Assembly (NCBI GenBank): GCA_944320465.1
Contig: CALUHO010000014.1
Coordinates: 1-61,134 of the forward strand
Direction: 5' to 3'
Origin: an uncultured Bacteroidales bacterium
GTDB taxonomy: Bacteria > Bacteroidota > Bacteroidia > Bacteroidales > P3
Length of the DNA: 61,134 nucleotides
Shown here one piece after another: positions 17,611 through 28,127 of this stretch. The first letter of the stretch is position 1. Every line of letters begins with the position of its first letter. Made by a program: the position numbers and the translations under genes. The notes under the pieces are model-generated. The model ran no database searches. It was given only the letters and a program-made list of their open reading frames with translations, and was not told the origin of the DNA.

Positions 17611-17618
17611 CAAAGATA
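17611..17618 (-). promoter_or_regulatory. Candidate -7 box for the ugd-psd operon
   Basis: Minus strand TATCTTTG, an exact TAnnTTTG match, about 130 bp upstream of the ugd ATG. The -33 element is not clear. Confidence 0.5.
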
Positions 17619-17712
17619 AACATTTTCCTCATTCAGCATCGAATCCCGGCCACCTCCATCTCACAACTCCTACTCCATTTCTGCCAGACGAAACCTCATG
17701 AAAATAGAACTT

Positions 17713-17767
17713 TTTGAAACATTTTCAAACATTTCATTGTTTATATCAAAAAAAGAATATATCTTTG
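17713..17767 (+). promoter_or_regulatory. Promoter of the str-S10-spc-alpha super-operon
   Basis: TATCTTTG (17760-17767) matches the Bacteroidota -7 box, with TTG at 17737-17739 exactly 20 bp upstream. Transcription would start near 17774 and leave a ~47-base leader before rpsL. A 6-bp inverted repeat, TTTGAA-ACATT-TTCAAA (17713-17729), lies just upstream of the -33 box and could be an operator or part of an A/T-rich upstream element. Confidence 0.65.
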
Positions 17768-17820
17768 CGCTCCATTTTGGACTATAGTTCAGATAGTATA
17801 ACTAATACAAAAACAGCAAT

Positions 17821-18198
17821 ATGCCAACAATCCAACAGCTAGTTCGCAAGGGACGGCAGAAATTGACAGACAAGAGCAAGTCCCCGGCGTTAGATTCCTG
17901 TCCACAACGCCGTGGCGTATGCGTGCGTGTATATACAACCACGCCTAAGAAGCCTAATTCGGCCATGCGTAAAGTGGCACGTGTACGTTTGACCAACCAG
18001 AAAGAGGTCAACGCTTATATCCCGGGCGAAGGACACAACCTTCAGGAACACTCCATTGTCATGATTCGGGGCGGCCGTGTAAAGGACCTTCCTGGCGTAA
18101 GGTACCACATCATCCGCGGTGCATTGGACACTTCCGGCGTAGAAGGCCGTAACCAGCGCCGTTCCAAATACGGGACAAAGCGCCCCAAGAAGAAATAA
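17821..18198 (+). CDS. rpsL: 30S ribosomal protein S12
   Basis: 125 residues, normal length; first gene of the super-operon. S12 sits at the decoding centre of the 30S subunit and is the classic streptomycin target. The conserved [19 protein letters not shown] and [25 protein letters not shown] blocks are intact, with the wild-type Lys of PKKPNS. Followed by rpsG after 34 bp. Confidence 0.98.
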   Translation: MPTIQQLVRKGRQKLTDKSKSPALDSCPQRRGVCVRVYTTTPKKPNSAMRKVARVRLTNQKEVNAYIPGEGHNLQEHSIVMIRGGRVKDLPGVRYHIIRGALDTSGVEGRNQRRSKYGTKRPKKK

Positions 18199-18232
18199 CA
18201 CCGTTTGCAAAGAAGGTAAATAAGTCCATATC

Positions 18233-18700
18233 ATGAGAAAGACAACTCCAAAAAAGAAGGTCATTTTACCCGACCCGAAATATAATGATGTGTTGGTTAC
18301 CAAATTCATCAACAACATCATGTTGGAAGGCAAAAAGAGCATCGCACATGAAATCTTTTATGATGCTATAGATGAAGTTTCGGCCAAAACCAAAGAAAAC
18401 GGGCTGGAAGTCTGGAAAAAAGCTTTGGCCAACGTCACTCCTTCGGTCGAAGTACGAAGCCGCCGTGTAGGGGGGGCCACTTTCCAAATCCCGTCGGAAA
18501 TCCGTCCGGAAAGAAAGCAATCAATCGGCATGAAATCGCTGATTTCCTATGCCCGCAAGCGCAATGAAAAATCGATGGCTCATAAACTGGCCGCGGAGAT
18601 CATGGCTGCATATAAAGAGGAAGGTGCCGCATTCAAACGCAAGGAAGACATCCACAGGATGGCCGAAGCCAACAAAGCCTTCTCCCACTTTAAATTCTAA
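18233..18700 (+). CDS. rpsG: 30S ribosomal protein S7
   Basis: 155 residues, normal length. S7 nucleates assembly of the 30S head and contacts the E-site tRNA. The [22 protein letters not shown] block is diagnostic. It contains a G7 run in the VGGA codons. fusA starts 8 bp downstream, the usual str-operon order. Confidence 0.98.
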   Translation: MRKTTPKKKVILPDPKYNDVLVTKFINNIMLEGKKSIAHEIFYDAIDEVSAKTKENGLEVWKKALANVTPSVEVRSRRVGGATFQIPSEIRPERKQSIGMKSLISYARKRNEKSMAHKLAAEIMAAYKEEGAAFKRKEDIHRMAEANKAFSHFKF

Positions 18701-18708
18701 AACATACA

Positions 18709-20796
18709 ATGGCACACGATTTATCCAAAACCCGAAATATCGGGATTATGGCCCATATCGACGCCGGGAAGACCACGTGTTCCGAGCGTATCTTGTTCTA
18801 TACAGGGAAGACCCACAAGATTGGTGAAACCCACGAAGGGACCGCGACGATGGACTGGATGGCTCAGGAACAGGAACGAGGCATCACCATCACTTCAGCG
18901 GCCACGACCGTATTCTGGAAATACCAGAATAACAATTACAAGATTAACCTGATTGATACTCCGGGCCACGTTGACTTCACGGTTGAAGTAGAGCGCTCTC
19001 TCCGCGTGTTGGACGGAGCTGTAGCCTTATTCTGCGCCGTAGGCGGCGTTCAACCGCAATCCGAAACTGTTTGGCGCCAAGCCAACAAATACAAAGTCCC
19101 CCGTATTTGCTTTGTCAATAAGATGGACCGTACGGGTGCCGACTTCTATAATGTGGTAAGCCAAATCAGCGAACGTCTCCACGCCAAGCCAGTAGTTATG
19201 GAATTGCCTATCGGACAGGAAGATTCCTTTATCGGCGTTGTAGACTTGATTACCAAAAAGGCTTACAAATGGGAAGATGAAAAAGGTACCGAATACGATG
19301 AGATCCCCATCCCTGCCGATATGGTTGACCAAGTAGAAGAATACCATAACAAGCTCGTCGAGGCTGCCGCCGAAGAAGACGAATCCTTGATGGAAAAATT
19401 CTTTGAAGATGCCAACTCCATCACAGAAGAAGAAATCGTGGCTGCCATCCGCAAAGGCACTGTAGCCATGCATATCAACCCCGTACTTTGCGGGTCGGCC
19501 ATCAAGAACAAGGCCGTACAACCCCTGCTGGACGCAATTGTACGCTACCTGCCAAGCCCTCTGGATGTTGAAGCGGTAGTAGGGACCAACCCTGAAACAG
19601 GGGAAGAAGTTGATCGCAAAGTGGACGTAAACGAACCATTCTGCGCTTTGGCTTTCAAGATTGCCACCGACCCGTTCGTAGGTCGTATCGCTTTCTTCCG
19701 CGTGTATTCCGGAGCCTTGGATTCCGGATCCTATATACTCAATGCTTCGACCGGAAAAAAAGAACGCATCTCCCGTATTCTCCAGATGCATGCCAACAAG
19801 CAGCAGCCTTTGGATCGGATTGAAGCCGGTGATATCGGAGCTGCCGTAGGATTCAAGGAAATCAAGACCGGTAATACCCTCTGCGATGAAGCCAATCCGA
19901 TTATCCTCGAATCGATGACGTTCCCCGAACCGGTTATCAGCATCGCCATCGAACCGGTTTCGCAACAGGATGTGGACAAACTGTCCAATGGGTTGATGAA
20001 ATTAGCTGAAGAAGACCCCACTTTCCGCGTAAAAAGCGATGAAAGTTCGGGACAGACTATCATCAGTGGTATGGGGGAATTGCACTTGGATATCCTCCTT
20101 GACCGCCTCAAACGCGAATTCAAAGTGGAATGCAACCAAGGCCGTCCTCAAGTTGCCTACAAGGAAGCTATCTGCTCCACTGTTCAGCACCGCGAAGTTT
20201 ACAAGAAACAGACCGGTGGTCGTGGTAAGTTCGCAGATATCCTCTTTGAAATCTCTCCTGCTGATGAAGGCGTGAAGGGTCTGCAGTTCATCAATGAAGT
20301 AAAAGGCGGTAACATTCCCAAAGAGTTCATCCCATCCATCGAAAAAGGCTTCAAGGCCTCTATGGAAAACGGTGTACTGGCTGGTTATCCTCTCGAAAGC
20401 CTCAAGGTTCGCGTGCTGGATGGTTCGTTCCACCCAGTGGACTCCGATGCCCTTTCGTTTGAAGTCTGCGCCAAGATGGGCTTCCGTGAAGCTTGCAAGA
20501 AAGCCAAATCCATTTTGCTCGAACCGATCATGTCGGTAGAAATCGAAACTCCCGACCAGAATGTCGGAGATGTTTCAAGTGACTTGAACCGTCGTCGCGG
20601 TATCATGGAAGGCATCGAAGCCAAGCCCGGAGGACAGGCCATCCGTGCCAAAGTGCCTTTGGCTGAAATGTTCGGTTATGTGACTGCGCTGCGTACCCTT
20701 ACTTCGGGGCGTGCCAGTTCCACGATGGAATATTCGCACCATGCGGAAGCTCCTGCTAACATCACTGCCGAAGTCATCAAACAAGCTGCGAAATAA
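18709..20796 (+). CDS. fusA: Elongation factor G
   Basis: 695-residue translational GTPase that drives tRNA-mRNA translocation and, with RRF, ribosome recycling. G1 AHIDAGKTT, effector region [10 protein letters not shown]3 DTPGHVDFT and G4 NKMDR are all present, followed by domains II-V (domain IV signature GGRGKFAD). A single full-length EF-G follows rpsG by 8 bp; tufA is absent here, so the str operon is rpsL-rpsG-fusA running directly into rpsJ after a 75-bp spacer with a hairpin. Confidence 0.98.
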   Translation: MAHDLSKTRNIGIMAHIDAGKTTCSERILFYTGKTHKIGETHEGTATMDWMAQEQERGITITSAATTVFWKYQNNNYKINLIDTPGHVDFTVEVERSLRVLDGAVALFCAVGGVQPQSETVWRQANKYKVPRICFVNKMDRTGADFYNVVSQISERLHAKPVVMELPIGQEDSFIGVVDLITKKAYKWEDEKGTEYDEIPIPADMVDQVEEYHNKLVEAAAEEDESLMEKFFEDANSITEEEIVAAIRKGTVAMHINPVLCGSAIKNKAVQPLLDAIVRYLPSPLDVEAVVGTNPETGEEVDRKVDVNEPFCALAFKIATDPFVGRIAFFRVYSGALDSGSYILNASTGKKERISRILQMHANKQQPLDRIEAGDIGAAVGFKEIKTGNTLCDEANPIILESMTFPEPVISIAIEPVSQQDVDKLSNGLMKLAEEDPTFRVKSDESSGQTIISGMGELHLDILLDRLKREFKVECNQGRPQVAYKEAICSTVQHREVYKKQTGGRGKFADILFEISPADEGVKGLQFINEVKGGNIPKEFIPSIEKGFKASMENGVLAGYPLESLKVRVLDGSFHPVDSDALSFEVCAKMGFREACKKAKSILLEPIMSVEIETPDQNVGDVSSDLNRRRGIMEGIEAKPGGQAIRAKVPLAEMFGYVTALRTLTSGRASSTMEYSHHAEAPANITAEVIKQAAK

Positions 20797-20814
20797 TAGA
20801 ATTCATAAAAACGG

Positions 20815-20849
20815 TGTCCACGGTAATCCGAGAGGCTTTGCCGTGGACA
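20815..20849 (+). promoter_or_regulatory. Hairpin between fusA and rpsJ
   Basis: Perfect 9-bp inverted repeat TGTCCACGG / CCGTGGACA with a 17-nt loop. No U-tract follows, so it is not a standard terminator. It ends 22 bases before the rpsJ start codon and may be an RNA processing or ribosomal-protein control site. Confidence 0.55.
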
Positions 20850-20871
20850 TTGGCTATAAAACAATAAAACC

Positions 20872-21180
20872 GTGAGTCAACAAAGAATCAGAATCAAATT
20901 GAAGTCTTACGACTACAACTTGGTGGACAAATCTGCCGAGAAAATCGTCAAGACCGTAAAGATGACCGGTGCGATGGTCAGCGGGCCTATCCCCCTTCCC
21001 ACCGACAAGAAAATCTTTACCGTGAACCGTTCCACTTTCGTCAACAAGAAATCCAGGGAACAGTTCGAACTGTCTTCGTACAAACGCTTGCTGGACATCC
21101 ATAGCAGCAGCTCCAAGACCATCGATGCACTGATGAAATTGGAACTGCCCAGTGGTGTAGAAGTAGAAATCAAAGTCTGA
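20872..21180 (+). CDS. rpsJ: 30S ribosomal protein S10
   Basis: 102 residues, GTG start at 20872 giving [22 protein letters not shown]10 is part of the 30S head and, in other bacteria, pairs with NusB in antitermination. The [26 protein letters not shown] block is typical. The rare start and the hairpin just upstream set this gene apart from its ATG-starting neighbours. Confidence 0.97.
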   Translation: MSQQRIRIKLKSYDYNLVDKSAEKIVKTVKMTGAMVSGPIPLPTDKKIFTVNRSTFVNKKSREQFELSSYKRLLDIHSSSSKTIDALMKLELPSGVEVEIKV

Positions 21181-21202
21181 AGCAGGTAAAACCAACAAAC
21201 AA

Positions 21203-21235
21203 GGCAATGTCCTGACCAGAACAGGACCTCTTGCC
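21203..21235 (+). promoter_or_regulatory. Hairpin between rpsJ and rplC
   Basis: GGCAA...TTGCC outer stem and GTCCTG-ACCAGAA-CAGGAC inner stem, separated by a small asymmetric internal loop. It lies in the 91-bp rpsJ-rplC spacer, with an unstructured A-rich stretch between it and the rplC ATG. Confidence 0.5.
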
Positions 21236-21271
21236 AAATGTCTAATACAATAACCATTAACAAGCAAAGTA

Positions 21272-21901
21272 ATGTCCGGATTAATTGGAAAGAAAATCGG
21301 AATGACTAGCATCTGGGATGCCTCCGGCCGCAATATACCGTGCACTGTGATAGAAGCTGGTCCTTGTGTGGTAACGCAAGTAAAAACAAAGGAGAAGGAC
21401 GGCTATGATGCCATCCAGCTTTCTTTCGGTGAAAGAAAGGAAAAACATACGTCTAAAGCCCTCAAAGGCCATTTTGCCAAAGCCAACACGACTCCCAAGC
21501 AAGTCACAATGGAGTTCAGCCGCTTTGAAGAAGGCCACCGCAAGAACTTTGGCGAAACACTCACCGTCGATGTATTTTCAGAAGGCGAATTCATCGATGT
21601 GGCTGGTATTACCAAAGGCCATGGGTTCCAAGGCGTAGTCGGCAGACATGGCTTCGGCGGAGTTGGACAAAAGACTCACGGTCAGCACAACCGCCTCAGA
21701 GCTCCTGGTTCCGTAGGTGCATCTTCTTATCCTTCCCGTTTGTTCAAGGGTCTCCGCATGGCAGGACAGACCGGTCATGTCAAAAGGAAAGTCACCAACC
21801 TGGAAGTAGTAAAAGTCATCGTTGAGAAAAATTTGATTTTAGTTAAAGGTTCCGTTCCCGGTCCTAAAGGTTCATTTTTAAAATTAGAGAGATGGAGTTA
21901 A
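21272..21901 (+). CDS. rplC: 50S ribosomal protein L3
   Basis: 209 residues. L3 binds near the 3' end of 23S rRNA and shapes the peptidyl-transferase centre. The [11 protein letters not shown] start and the central loop [27 protein letters not shown] carry the conserved features. Its last codons overlap the start of rplD by 10 bases, indicating translational coupling. Confidence 0.98.
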   Translation: MSGLIGKKIGMTSIWDASGRNIPCTVIEAGPCVVTQVKTKEKDGYDAIQLSFGERKEKHTSKALKGHFAKANTTPKQVTMEFSRFEEGHRKNFGETLTVDVFSEGEFIDVAGITKGHGFQGVVGRHGFGGVGQKTHGQHNRLRAPGSVGASSYPSRLFKGLRMAGQTGHVKRKVTNLEVVKVIVEKNLILVKGSVPGPKGSFLKLERWS

Positions 21902-22527
21902 TTGTTTATAGCACTTCCGGAACCGACACCGGCAAGAAAGTGCAGGTTGCTGACAGCATCGTAAATGCCGAACCGAACGATCATGCCATTTATTTGGATG
22001 TGAAACAATATATGGCCAACCAGCGTCAAGGTACCCATAAGAGCAAGGAAAGATCCGAAATGTCGGGTAGTACTAAGAAGTTGGGCAAGCAAAAAGGTGG
22101 CGGCGGAGCCCGTCGCGGGGATATCAATTCACCGCTATTGCATGGTGGAGCCCGGGTATTTGGTCCGAGGCCTCGCGATTATAGCTTCAAATTGAACAAA
22201 AAAGTGAAAAGGTTGGCTCGGTTGTCGGCCTTGGCCTACAAGTTCAAGGAAAACAATGTAACCGTAGTCGAAGACTTTTCATTCGACGCTCCCAAGACCA
22301 AGAAGATGGTAGAAATTCTGAAGAACCTGAATCTCTCAGAAAAAAAATCACTTCTAGTGCTTGCAGAATCAAATAATTTTGTATTTTTGTCGTCCCGAAA
22401 TTTGCCGAGGATTAGAGTCGCAAATGTTTCAAACTTAAACACTTACGAAATCCTCAATGCTAAAAACATAGTATTCGTGGAGTCTTCGGCCAAGAAGTTG
22501 GACGAAATTTTTGCACCGGCGGAGTAA
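21892..22527 (+). CDS. rplD: 50S ribosomal protein L4
   Basis: 211 residues. L4 lines the nascent-peptide tunnel; in gammaproteobacteria it also represses its own operon through the S10 leader. The tunnel loop contains the [32 protein letters not shown] block. The start codon lies inside the rplC coding region. An AT-rich stretch near 22360-22390 contains a promoter-like TATTTTTG inside the coding sequence. Confidence 0.98.
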   Translation: MELIVYSTSGTDTGKKVQVADSIVNAEPNDHAIYLDVKQYMANQRQGTHKSKERSEMSGSTKKLGKQKGGGGARRGDINSPLLHGGARVFGPRPRDYSFKLNKKVKRLARLSALAYKFKENNVTVVEDFSFDAPKTKKMVEILKNLNLSEKKSLLVLAESNNFVFLSSRNLPRIRVANVSNLNTYEILNAKNIVFVESSAKKLDEIFAPAE

Positions 22528-22549
22528 GGAACTGCTTAATTAAAGAACA

Positions 22550-22840
22550 ATGAACGTGATTATTAAACCTATCGTCACCGAAAAAATGACCAAGGTGGCG
22601 GAAAAATTCAACCGCGTCGGTTTCATCGTTGATAGAGCAGCGAACAAGATTGAGATTAAGAAAGCGGTAGAAGACATGTACGGTGTAAAGGTAACCCGCG
22701 TGAACACCATCAACTACGATGGCAAGCGGAAATCCCGCTACACGAAAGCCGGATTTATCTCCGGTCGTACAAATGCATACAAGAAAGCAATGGTAACCTT
22801 GGCACAAGGCGACACTATCGATTTTTTTAGTAACATTTAA
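22550..22840 (+). CDS. rplW: 50S ribosomal protein L23
   Basis: 96 residues, normal. L23 lies at the tunnel exit and docks trigger factor and SRP. Recognised by [16 protein letters not shown] at the N-terminus and the [19 protein letters not shown] loop. Between rplD (22-bp gap) and rplB (5-bp gap). Confidence 0.97.
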   Translation: MNVIIKPIVTEKMTKVAEKFNRVGFIVDRAANKIEIKKAVEDMYGVKVTRVNTINYDGKRKSRYTKAGFISGRTNAYKKAMVTLAQGDTIDFFSNI

Positions 22841-22845
22841 AAAAG

Positions 22846-23670
22846 ATGGCTTTAAAGAAATTCAAACCCACTTCGGCGGGTCAGCGCTTTAGAAGTACCA
22901 GCACGTTCGAGGAAATCACGGCAACCAAGCCGGAAAAGTCCTTGCTCACTTATATTCACAAAACCGGTGGTCGCAACAACCAAGGCCGTAGGACGATGCG
23001 CTACATTGGTGGCGGTCACAAAAGACGCTACCGTATCATCGACTTCAAACGAGAAAAGGATCAGGTACCTGCAACCGTAAAGACTATCGAATACGATCCC
23101 AACCGTAGTGCCCGTATTGCACTGTTAGCGTATGCCGATGGTGAGAAGAGGTACATACTTGCGCCGCAAGGCTTGCAAGTAGGCCAGAAAGTAATCTCGG
23201 GCAAGGATATCGCTCCTGATTTGGGCAACGCCTTATATTTGAGCGAAATTCCTCTCGGAACCTTGATTCACAACATCGAGCTTCGTCCTGGACAAGGCGG
23301 TAAGATTGTACGTAGTGCAGGCACTTACGCCCAGTTGCTCTCCCGCGACGGCAAATACGCCATTATCAAATTACCTTCCGGTGAAACGAGGAAAATCCTC
23401 CAAGCTTGCAAGGCCACAATTGGAACAACTTCCAATCCTGACCACATCTTGGAATCTTCGGGCAAGGCCGGTCGCAGCCGCTGGCTGGGACGCAGACCTC
23501 GCAACCGTGGTGTCGTCATGAACCCTGTAGATCACCCGATGGGTGGTGGTGAAGGACGCGCATCCGGCGGACATCCTCGTTCACGCAAGGGTCTTCCAGC
23601 CAAGGGTTACAAGACTCGCCGCTCGAAGAATCCTTCGAACCAGTACATCATTGAAAGAAGGAAGAAGTAA
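22846..23670 (+). CDS. rplB: 50S ribosomal protein L2
   Basis: 274 residues. L2 is needed for subunit association and peptidyl-transferase activity. Conserved blocks include [26 protein letters not shown] and the C-terminal [15 protein letters not shown] with the invariant catalytic-region His. Normal length and position in the S10 cluster. Confidence 0.98.
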   Translation: MALKKFKPTSAGQRFRSTSTFEEITATKPEKSLLTYIHKTGGRNNQGRRTMRYIGGGHKRRYRIIDFKREKDQVPATVKTIEYDPNRSARIALLAYADGEKRYILAPQGLQVGQKVISGKDIAPDLGNALYLSEIPLGTLIHNIELRPGQGGKIVRSAGTYAQLLSRDGKYAIIKLPSGETRKILQACKATIGTTSNPDHILESSGKAGRSRWLGRRPRNRGVVMNPVDHPMGGGEGRASGGHPRSRKGLPAKGYKTRRSKNPSNQYIIERRKK

Positions 23671-23688
23671 TTTTAAAAACGTAGAAAA

Positions 23689-23967
23689 ATGAGCCGTTCA
23701 ATCAAAAAAGGTCCATATATCCACTACAAACTGGAGAAGAAAGTTCTCGCTGCTGCTGAAAGCAAGAAGAAATCCACCATCAAGACATGGTCGAGAGCTT
23801 CGATGATTTCTCCTGATTTTGTCGGATTGACCATTGCCGTACACAACGGAAACAAGTTCGTTCCCGTTTTCGTGACAGAAAACATGGTTGGCCATAAGTT
23901 GGGCGAATTTGCCCCTACCCGTACCTTCCGTGGTCATGCAGGCAACAAAGATAAAGCTAAAAAGTAA
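23689..23967 (+). CDS. rpsS: 30S ribosomal protein S19
   Basis: 92 residues. S19 forms a complex with S13 in the 30S head. [18 protein letters not shown] and [16 protein letters not shown] are diagnostic. 18 bp after rplB. Confidence 0.98.
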   Translation: MSRSIKKGPYIHYKLEKKVLAAAESKKKSTIKTWSRASMISPDFVGLTIAVHNGNKFVPVFVTENMVGHKLGEFAPTRTFRGHAGNKDKAKK

Positions 23968-23993
23968 TCACCGTTTGTAAATAACATAGAGCA

Positions 23994-24476
23994 ATGGGAT
24001 CGAGAAAACGTATTCGTGCTGAAAAGATAAAAGAGCAGAAGAAAACGCTCTACGTGGCCAAGTTGAGAAATAACCCCACATCCCCTCGTAAAACGAGGTA
24101 TACTGCTGATTTAATCAGGGGATTGGATGTTGACAAAGCCTTGGCCGTCCTCCAATACGGGCATAGGGAAGCTGCTCCCAAGCTGCACAAGCTGCTGCGT
24201 TCGGCTATTGCCAACTGGCAGAACAAAAATGAAGGCGCTCGCATGGAAGATGCTCACTTGTATGTGAAGGAAATCTTTGTGGACGGTGGTGTCCAACTGA
24301 AGAGGTTGCGTCCCGCTCCTCAAGGTCGTGGATATAGGATTCGCAAACGTTCTAACCACGTAACCTTGATTCTTGGCAGCCGGGATTTAAGTGCCCAGGC
24401 TTCCAAGACTGGCAACAAGGCCGCAAACAAACCGGCCAATGAGAATGTTGAAAAATCAGAATCCGAAAACAAGTAA
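23994..24476 (+). CDS. rplV: 50S ribosomal protein L22, with C-terminal extension
   Basis: 160 residues, longer than the ~110 of E. coli. L22 has a globular domain on the 50S surface and a beta-hairpin ([23 protein letters not shown]) reaching into the tunnel. An additional N-terminal stretch precedes the core and about 30 polar, Asn/Lys/Glu-rich residues follow it, probably disordered. rpsC starts 2 bp after its stop codon. Confidence 0.97.
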   Translation: MGSRKRIRAEKIKEQKKTLYVAKLRNNPTSPRKTRYTADLIRGLDVDKALAVLQYGHREAAPKLHKLLRSAIANWQNKNEGARMEDAHLYVKEIFVDGGVQLKRLRPAPQGRGYRIRKRSNHVTLILGSRDLSAQASKTGNKAANKPANENVEKSESENK

Positions 24477-24478
24477 CA

Positions 24479-25210
24479 ATGGGACAGAAAACAAATCCTA
24501 TAGGCAATAGATTAGGAATCATCAGAGGCTGGGATTCCAGCTGGTATGGCGGAAAACGCTTCGAAGCCAAATTGGTGGAGGATGATAAAATCCGCAAATA
24601 CTTGAATGCGCGTTTAGCAAAAGCCTACGTTTCAAAGGTTCTGATTGAGCGCACCTTGAAAATGGTCACAATCAACATTTTCACGGCAAGGCCAGGTTTG
24701 ATTATCGGGAAAGCGGGCCAAGAAGTAGACAAATTGAAGGAAGAGCTGAAGAAACTCACAGGCAAAGAAATCCAAATCAGCATCTCGGAGATCAAACGTC
24801 CTGAATTGGACGCTGTTTTGGTTGCCTCTTCAATTGCTCGTCAATTGGAGGGCCGTGTTTCGTACAGGAAGGCCATCAAAACTGCCATCGCATCGGCCAT
24901 GCGAATGAGCGCTGAAGGTATCAAAGTCCAGATCTCCGGTCGTTTGGGCGGTGCTGAAATGGCTCGTACCGAACATTTCAAAGAAGGAAGGACTCCTCTT
25001 CACACTTTGAGAGCTGACATTGATTATGCTCTTTCTGAAGCTCACACAACCTACGGTCGTCTCGGCATCAAAGTTTGGATTTGCCGTGGCATCGTATACG
25101 GGAAGCGTGATTTGACCGCAGGCTTTGCGGCTGCTACCACAGGAAAGGAACCATCGGGAAGGCCCATGTCGCCTCGTCCCTCCGGCGGTAGAAAGAAGAA
25201 AGCCAACTAA
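24479..25210 (+). CDS. rpsC: 30S ribosomal protein S3
   Basis: 243 residues. S3 forms part of the mRNA entry channel and helicase. KH-domain loop [18 protein letters not shown] and C-terminal [31 protein letters not shown] are diagnostic. It starts 2 bp after rplV, so the pair is almost certainly coupled. A short basic tail ends the protein. Confidence 0.98.
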   Translation: MGQKTNPIGNRLGIIRGWDSSWYGGKRFEAKLVEDDKIRKYLNARLAKAYVSKVLIERTLKMVTINIFTARPGLIIGKAGQEVDKLKEELKKLTGKEIQISISEIKRPELDAVLVASSIARQLEGRVSYRKAIKTAIASAMRMSAEGIKVQISGRLGGAEMARTEHFKEGRTPLHTLRADIDYALSEAHTTYGRLGIKVWICRGIVYGKRDLTAGFAAATTGKEPSGRPMSPRPSGGRKKKAN

Positions 25211-25241
25211 TATAGTGTTAACGTTTTAACATTTAAGAGAG

Positions 25242-25664
25242 ATGTTACAACCAAAGAAAACAAAGTTCAGGAAGCAACAAAAAGGCAGAATGAAAGGCAA
25301 TGCCAAGAGAGGTGCCGAGATTGCTTTCGGTTCTTTCGGCATCAAGGCAATGGAAACAGCCTTCATTACAGCCCGTCAGTTGGAAGCCGCCCGTCAAGCC
25401 GTGACACGTTATATGAAACGTGAAGGTCAAATTTGGATTCGTGTATTCCCGGACAAACCCATTACCAAGAAACCCAATGAAGTCCGTATGGGTAAAGGTA
25501 AAGGTTCGCCGGAATACTTTGTAGCCCGAGTTTGTCCGGGACGAATCTTGTTTGAAGCCGACGGTGTCCCCATGGATGTTGCGAAGGAAGCTCTCCGTCT
25601 CGCATCCCAGAAGCTGCCGATTGCTGTCAAGTTTGTCGTGAGAAGAGATTATGTAGCCGAATAA
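25242..25664 (+). CDS. rplP: 50S ribosomal protein L16
   Basis: 140 residues. L16 organises the A-site region of the 50S subunit. [19 protein letters not shown] and the [24 protein letters not shown] block are diagnostic; the last block includes the Arg that is hydroxylated in some bacteria. 31 bp after rpsC. Confidence 0.98.
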   Translation: MLQPKKTKFRKQQKGRMKGNAKRGAEIAFGSFGIKAMETAFITARQLEAARQAVTRYMKREGQIWIRVFPDKPITKKPNEVRMGKGKGSPEYFVARVCPGRILFEADGVPMDVAKEALRLASQKLPIAVKFVVRRDYVAE

Positions 25665-25679
25665 AAGGGAGGGAAAGCC

Positions 25680-25877
25680 ATGAAATCAGAATTCGTAGTA
25701 AAAGAATTATCGACCGCGGAACTGAAAGACCGCTTGGACACGGAAAGGGCCGAGTTGCACAAGATGAAATTGAATCATGCCATTTCTCCTGTTGAAAACC
25801 CGAACCTGATAAAGAACCACAAAAAAAACATTGCCCGTATCCTGACGGAATTGCGCCGCAGGGAATTGGCTGACTAA
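25680..25877 (+). CDS. rpmC: 50S ribosomal protein L29
   Basis: 65 residues, two long helices. L29 sits next to L23 at the tunnel exit. Recognised by position and by LSTAELKDRLDTERAELHKMKLNHA plus NLIKNHKKNIARILTELRRRE. A short gene, 15 bp after rplP. Confidence 0.95.
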   Translation: MKSEFVVKELSTAELKDRLDTERAELHKMKLNHAISPVENPNLIKNHKKNIARILTELRRRELAD

Positions 25878-25895
25878 AGCCCCAAAAGAGAAAAA

Positions 25896-26150
25896 ATGGA
25901 AAGGAATCTTAGAAAAGAGAGAATCGGCGTGGTGGTCAGTGACAAAATGCAAAAGACCATCACCGTCTTGGTTGAGCGGAGGATGAAACACCCCATTTAC
26001 GGCAAATTCGTAAAGAAATCGACCAAGTTCAAGGCTCATGATGAAAAGAACGATTGCCATATCGGCGATACTGTACGCATCATGGAAACCCGTCCTTTGA
26101 GCAAAGACAAACGTTGGAGATTAGTTGAAATCATTGAAAGAGCTAAATAA
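25896..26150 (+). CDS. rpsQ: 30S ribosomal protein S17
   Basis: 84 residues. OB-fold primary 16S rRNA binder. [29 protein letters not shown] and the [23 protein letters not shown] tail are diagnostic. rplN begins 2 bp after it. Confidence 0.98.
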   Translation: MERNLRKERIGVVVSDKMQKTITVLVERRMKHPIYGKFVKKSTKFKAHDEKNDCHIGDTVRIMETRPLSKDKRWRLVEIIERAK

Positions 26151-26152
26151 TT

Positions 26153-26521
26153 ATGATACAGCAAGAAACTAGACTTAGTGTTGCCGATAACAGTGGAGCC
26201 AAGTCGGTACTTTGCATCCGCGTATTAGGGGGCACCAAGAGAAGATACGCGAGTGTGGGTGACAAGATTGTCGTAGCCATCAAAGACGCGCTTCCTTCGG
26301 GCAATGTTAAGAAAGGAACCGTATCGAAGGCTGTTGTTGTCAGGACGACCAAGGAAGTCCGCAGAGCGGATGGCTCCTATATCCGCTTTGACGACAATGC
26401 CGTTGTATTGCTTAACGCGGCTGATGAAATGCGTGGTACCCGTATCTTCGGACCGGTAGCCCGTGAGTTACGTGAAAAGCAGTTCATGAAGATTGTTTCA
26501 CTGGCACCTGAAGTGCTTTAA
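26153..26521 (+). CDS. rplN: 50S ribosomal protein L14
   Basis: 122 residues. L14 lies at the intersubunit face and is the docking site for RsfS, which is encoded at 13855-14268 in this window. [18 protein letters not shown] and the [30 protein letters not shown] block are diagnostic. Confidence 0.98.
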   Translation: MIQQETRLSVADNSGAKSVLCIRVLGGTKRRYASVGDKIVVAIKDALPSGNVKKGTVSKAVVVRTTKEVRRADGSYIRFDDNAVVLLNAADEMRGTRIFGPVARELREKQFMKIVSLAPEVL

Positions 26522-26535
26522 TAGGAAATACGACC

Positions 26536-26853
26536 ATGAAATTACACATTAAAAAAGGAGACACTGTCAAGGTGTTGGCCGGTGATGAAAGAGGCAAGCA
26601 AGGCCGTGTCCTGTTTGTCGATATCAAAAAGCAGCGAGCCAAAGTGGAAGGACTCAACATGGTCTCCAAGCACACTAAGCCTAATTCCAAGAATCCTCAA
26701 GGCGGCATTATCAAAGTAGAGGCGGGAATCCACATTTCCAATCTGATGGTTGTGGATGGCAAAGGGAATGCTACTCGTATTGGCCGCAAACTGGATGAAA
26801 AGACCAACAAATCAGTTCGCTATTCTAAAAAATCTGGGGAGGTAATCAAGTAA
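26536..26853 (+). CDS. rplX: 50S ribosomal protein L24
   Basis: 105 residues. Assembly initiator of the 50S subunit with an N-terminal KOW motif ([21 protein letters not shown]). Its TAA overlaps the ATG of rplE by one base (TAATG), a translational coupling arrangement. Confidence 0.97.
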   Translation: MKLHIKKGDTVKVLAGDERGKQGRVLFVDIKKQRAKVEGLNMVSKHTKPNSKNPQGGIIKVEAGIHISNLMVVDGKGNATRIGRKLDEKTNKSVRYSKKSGEVIK

Positions 26854-27413
26854 TGAGTTATACGCCGAGACTTAAAGAAAAATACAACAACACGATTGTC
26901 CCAAACCTGCAAAAGGAATTCGGGTACAAAAGCGTGATGCAAGTTCCCCGTCTGGTCAAGATTTGCTTGAACCAGGGTATCGGAGCTGCCGTTGCCGATA
27001 AGAAATTAGTGGATGCCGGCGTGGAAGAAATGACCGCCATTACAGGCCAGAAAGCCGTTCCCACAAAATCGAAAAAGGATATCTCCAACTTCAAGGTCCG
27101 CAAGGGTATGCCCATCGGAGTACGCGTTACCTTGAGAGGAGAGCGCATGTACGAATTTTTGGATCGTCTGATTTCAGTTGCCATTCCTCGTATCCGTGAT
27201 TTCCATGGGATTAGCGACAAAGGGCTGGATGGCAAAGGGAACTTCTCTTTCGGTATCACCGAACAGATTATCTTCCCTGAAATCAACATCGATAAAATCA
27301 GCCGGATTAGTGGGATGGATATCACTTTCGTCACCACTGCTACCAATGATAAGGAAGCATACGCTTTGTTAAGAGAATTCGGCATGCCTTTTCAAAAACA
27401 AAACAACAAGTAG
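26853..27413 (+). CDS. rplE: 50S ribosomal protein L5
   Basis: 186 residues. L5 binds 5S rRNA and contacts P-site t[44 protein letters not shown] and [23 protein letters not shown] are family blocks. Start codon shared with the rplX stop. Confidence 0.98.
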   Translation: MSYTPRLKEKYNNTIVPNLQKEFGYKSVMQVPRLVKICLNQGIGAAVADKKLVDAGVEEMTAITGQKAVPTKSKKDISNFKVRKGMPIGVRVTLRGERMYEFLDRLISVAIPRIRDFHGISDKGLDGKGNFSFGITEQIIFPEINIDKISRISGMDITFVTTATNDKEAYALLREFGMPFQKQNNK

Positions 27414-27419
27414 TGCGTT

Positions 27420-27689
27420 ATGGCAAAAGAATCAATGAAAGCCAGAGAGCTTAAGCGTGAACGTATGGTAGCTAAATATGCCCAGAAACGTGCCGAGCTC
27501 AAGAAAGCCGGGGATTATGACGCCCTGCAAAAATTACCCAAGAATGCCTCGCCTGTCCGGCTGCACAATCGCTGCAAGCTGACCGGCAGACCTAAAGGAT
27601 ATATGCGTACATTCGGTATCTCCCGTATCAACTTCCGCGAAATGGCTCTGCAAGGACTCATTCCCGGAGTAAAAAAAGCCAGTTGGTAG
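27420..27689 (+). CDS. rpsN: 30S ribosomal protein S14 (zinc-free form)
   Basis: 89 residues, the long form without the CxxC zinc knuckle of the 61-residue type: the region has one Cys only ([16 protein letters not shown]). Role in 30S head assembly. It starts 6 bp after rplE. Confidence 0.97.
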   Translation: MAKESMKARELKRERMVAKYAQKRAELKKAGDYDALQKLPKNASPVRLHNRCKLTGRPKGYMRTFGISRINFREMALQGLIPGVKKASW

Positions 27690-27717
27690 TTTTTAACCCT
27701 TAAATCAAAGTACAGAA

Positions 27718-28113
27718 ATGATATCAGATTCTATCGCGGACTTTTTGACCGTTATCAGGAACGCCAACATGGCCAGAAAAAGGATGGTGGAAGTTCCTTC
27801 GTCCAAAATGAAGGCAGGCATTGCTCGCATTTTGTTCGAAAAGGGTTATATTGTGAACTACAAAGTGGAAGAAGGTGTGAAGCCTACTCTGAAAATTGCG
27901 TTGAAATATGATCCGGCTACGAAAATGCCGGCAATCCGACGAATTGAAAGAGTGAGTACCCCTGGTTTGCGTAAATATGCCGATACCGAAAACCTCCCCC
28001 GCGTGATGAACGGTTTAGGCATCGCCATCATGTCCACTTCCAAAGGATTGATGACTGACAAGGAAGCCCGAAAAGAAAACGTGGGTGGTGAAGTAATTTG
28101 TTACATCAGCTAA
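27718..28113 (+). CDS. rpsH: 30S ribosomal protein S8
   Basis: 131 residues. Primary 16S rRNA binder; in E. coli it also represses the spc operon by binding mRNA near rplE. DSIADFLTVIRNANMARK and the PRVMNGLGIAIMSTSKGLMTDKEARKENVGGEV tail are diagnostic. 28 bp after rpsN. Confidence 0.98.
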   Translation: MISDSIADFLTVIRNANMARKRMVEVPSSKMKAGIARILFEKGYIVNYKVEEGVKPTLKIALKYDPATKMPAIRRIERVSTPGLRKYADTENLPRVMNGLGIAIMSTSKGLMTDKEARKENVGGEVICYIS

Positions 28114-28127
28114 ACAACAGTAATACA

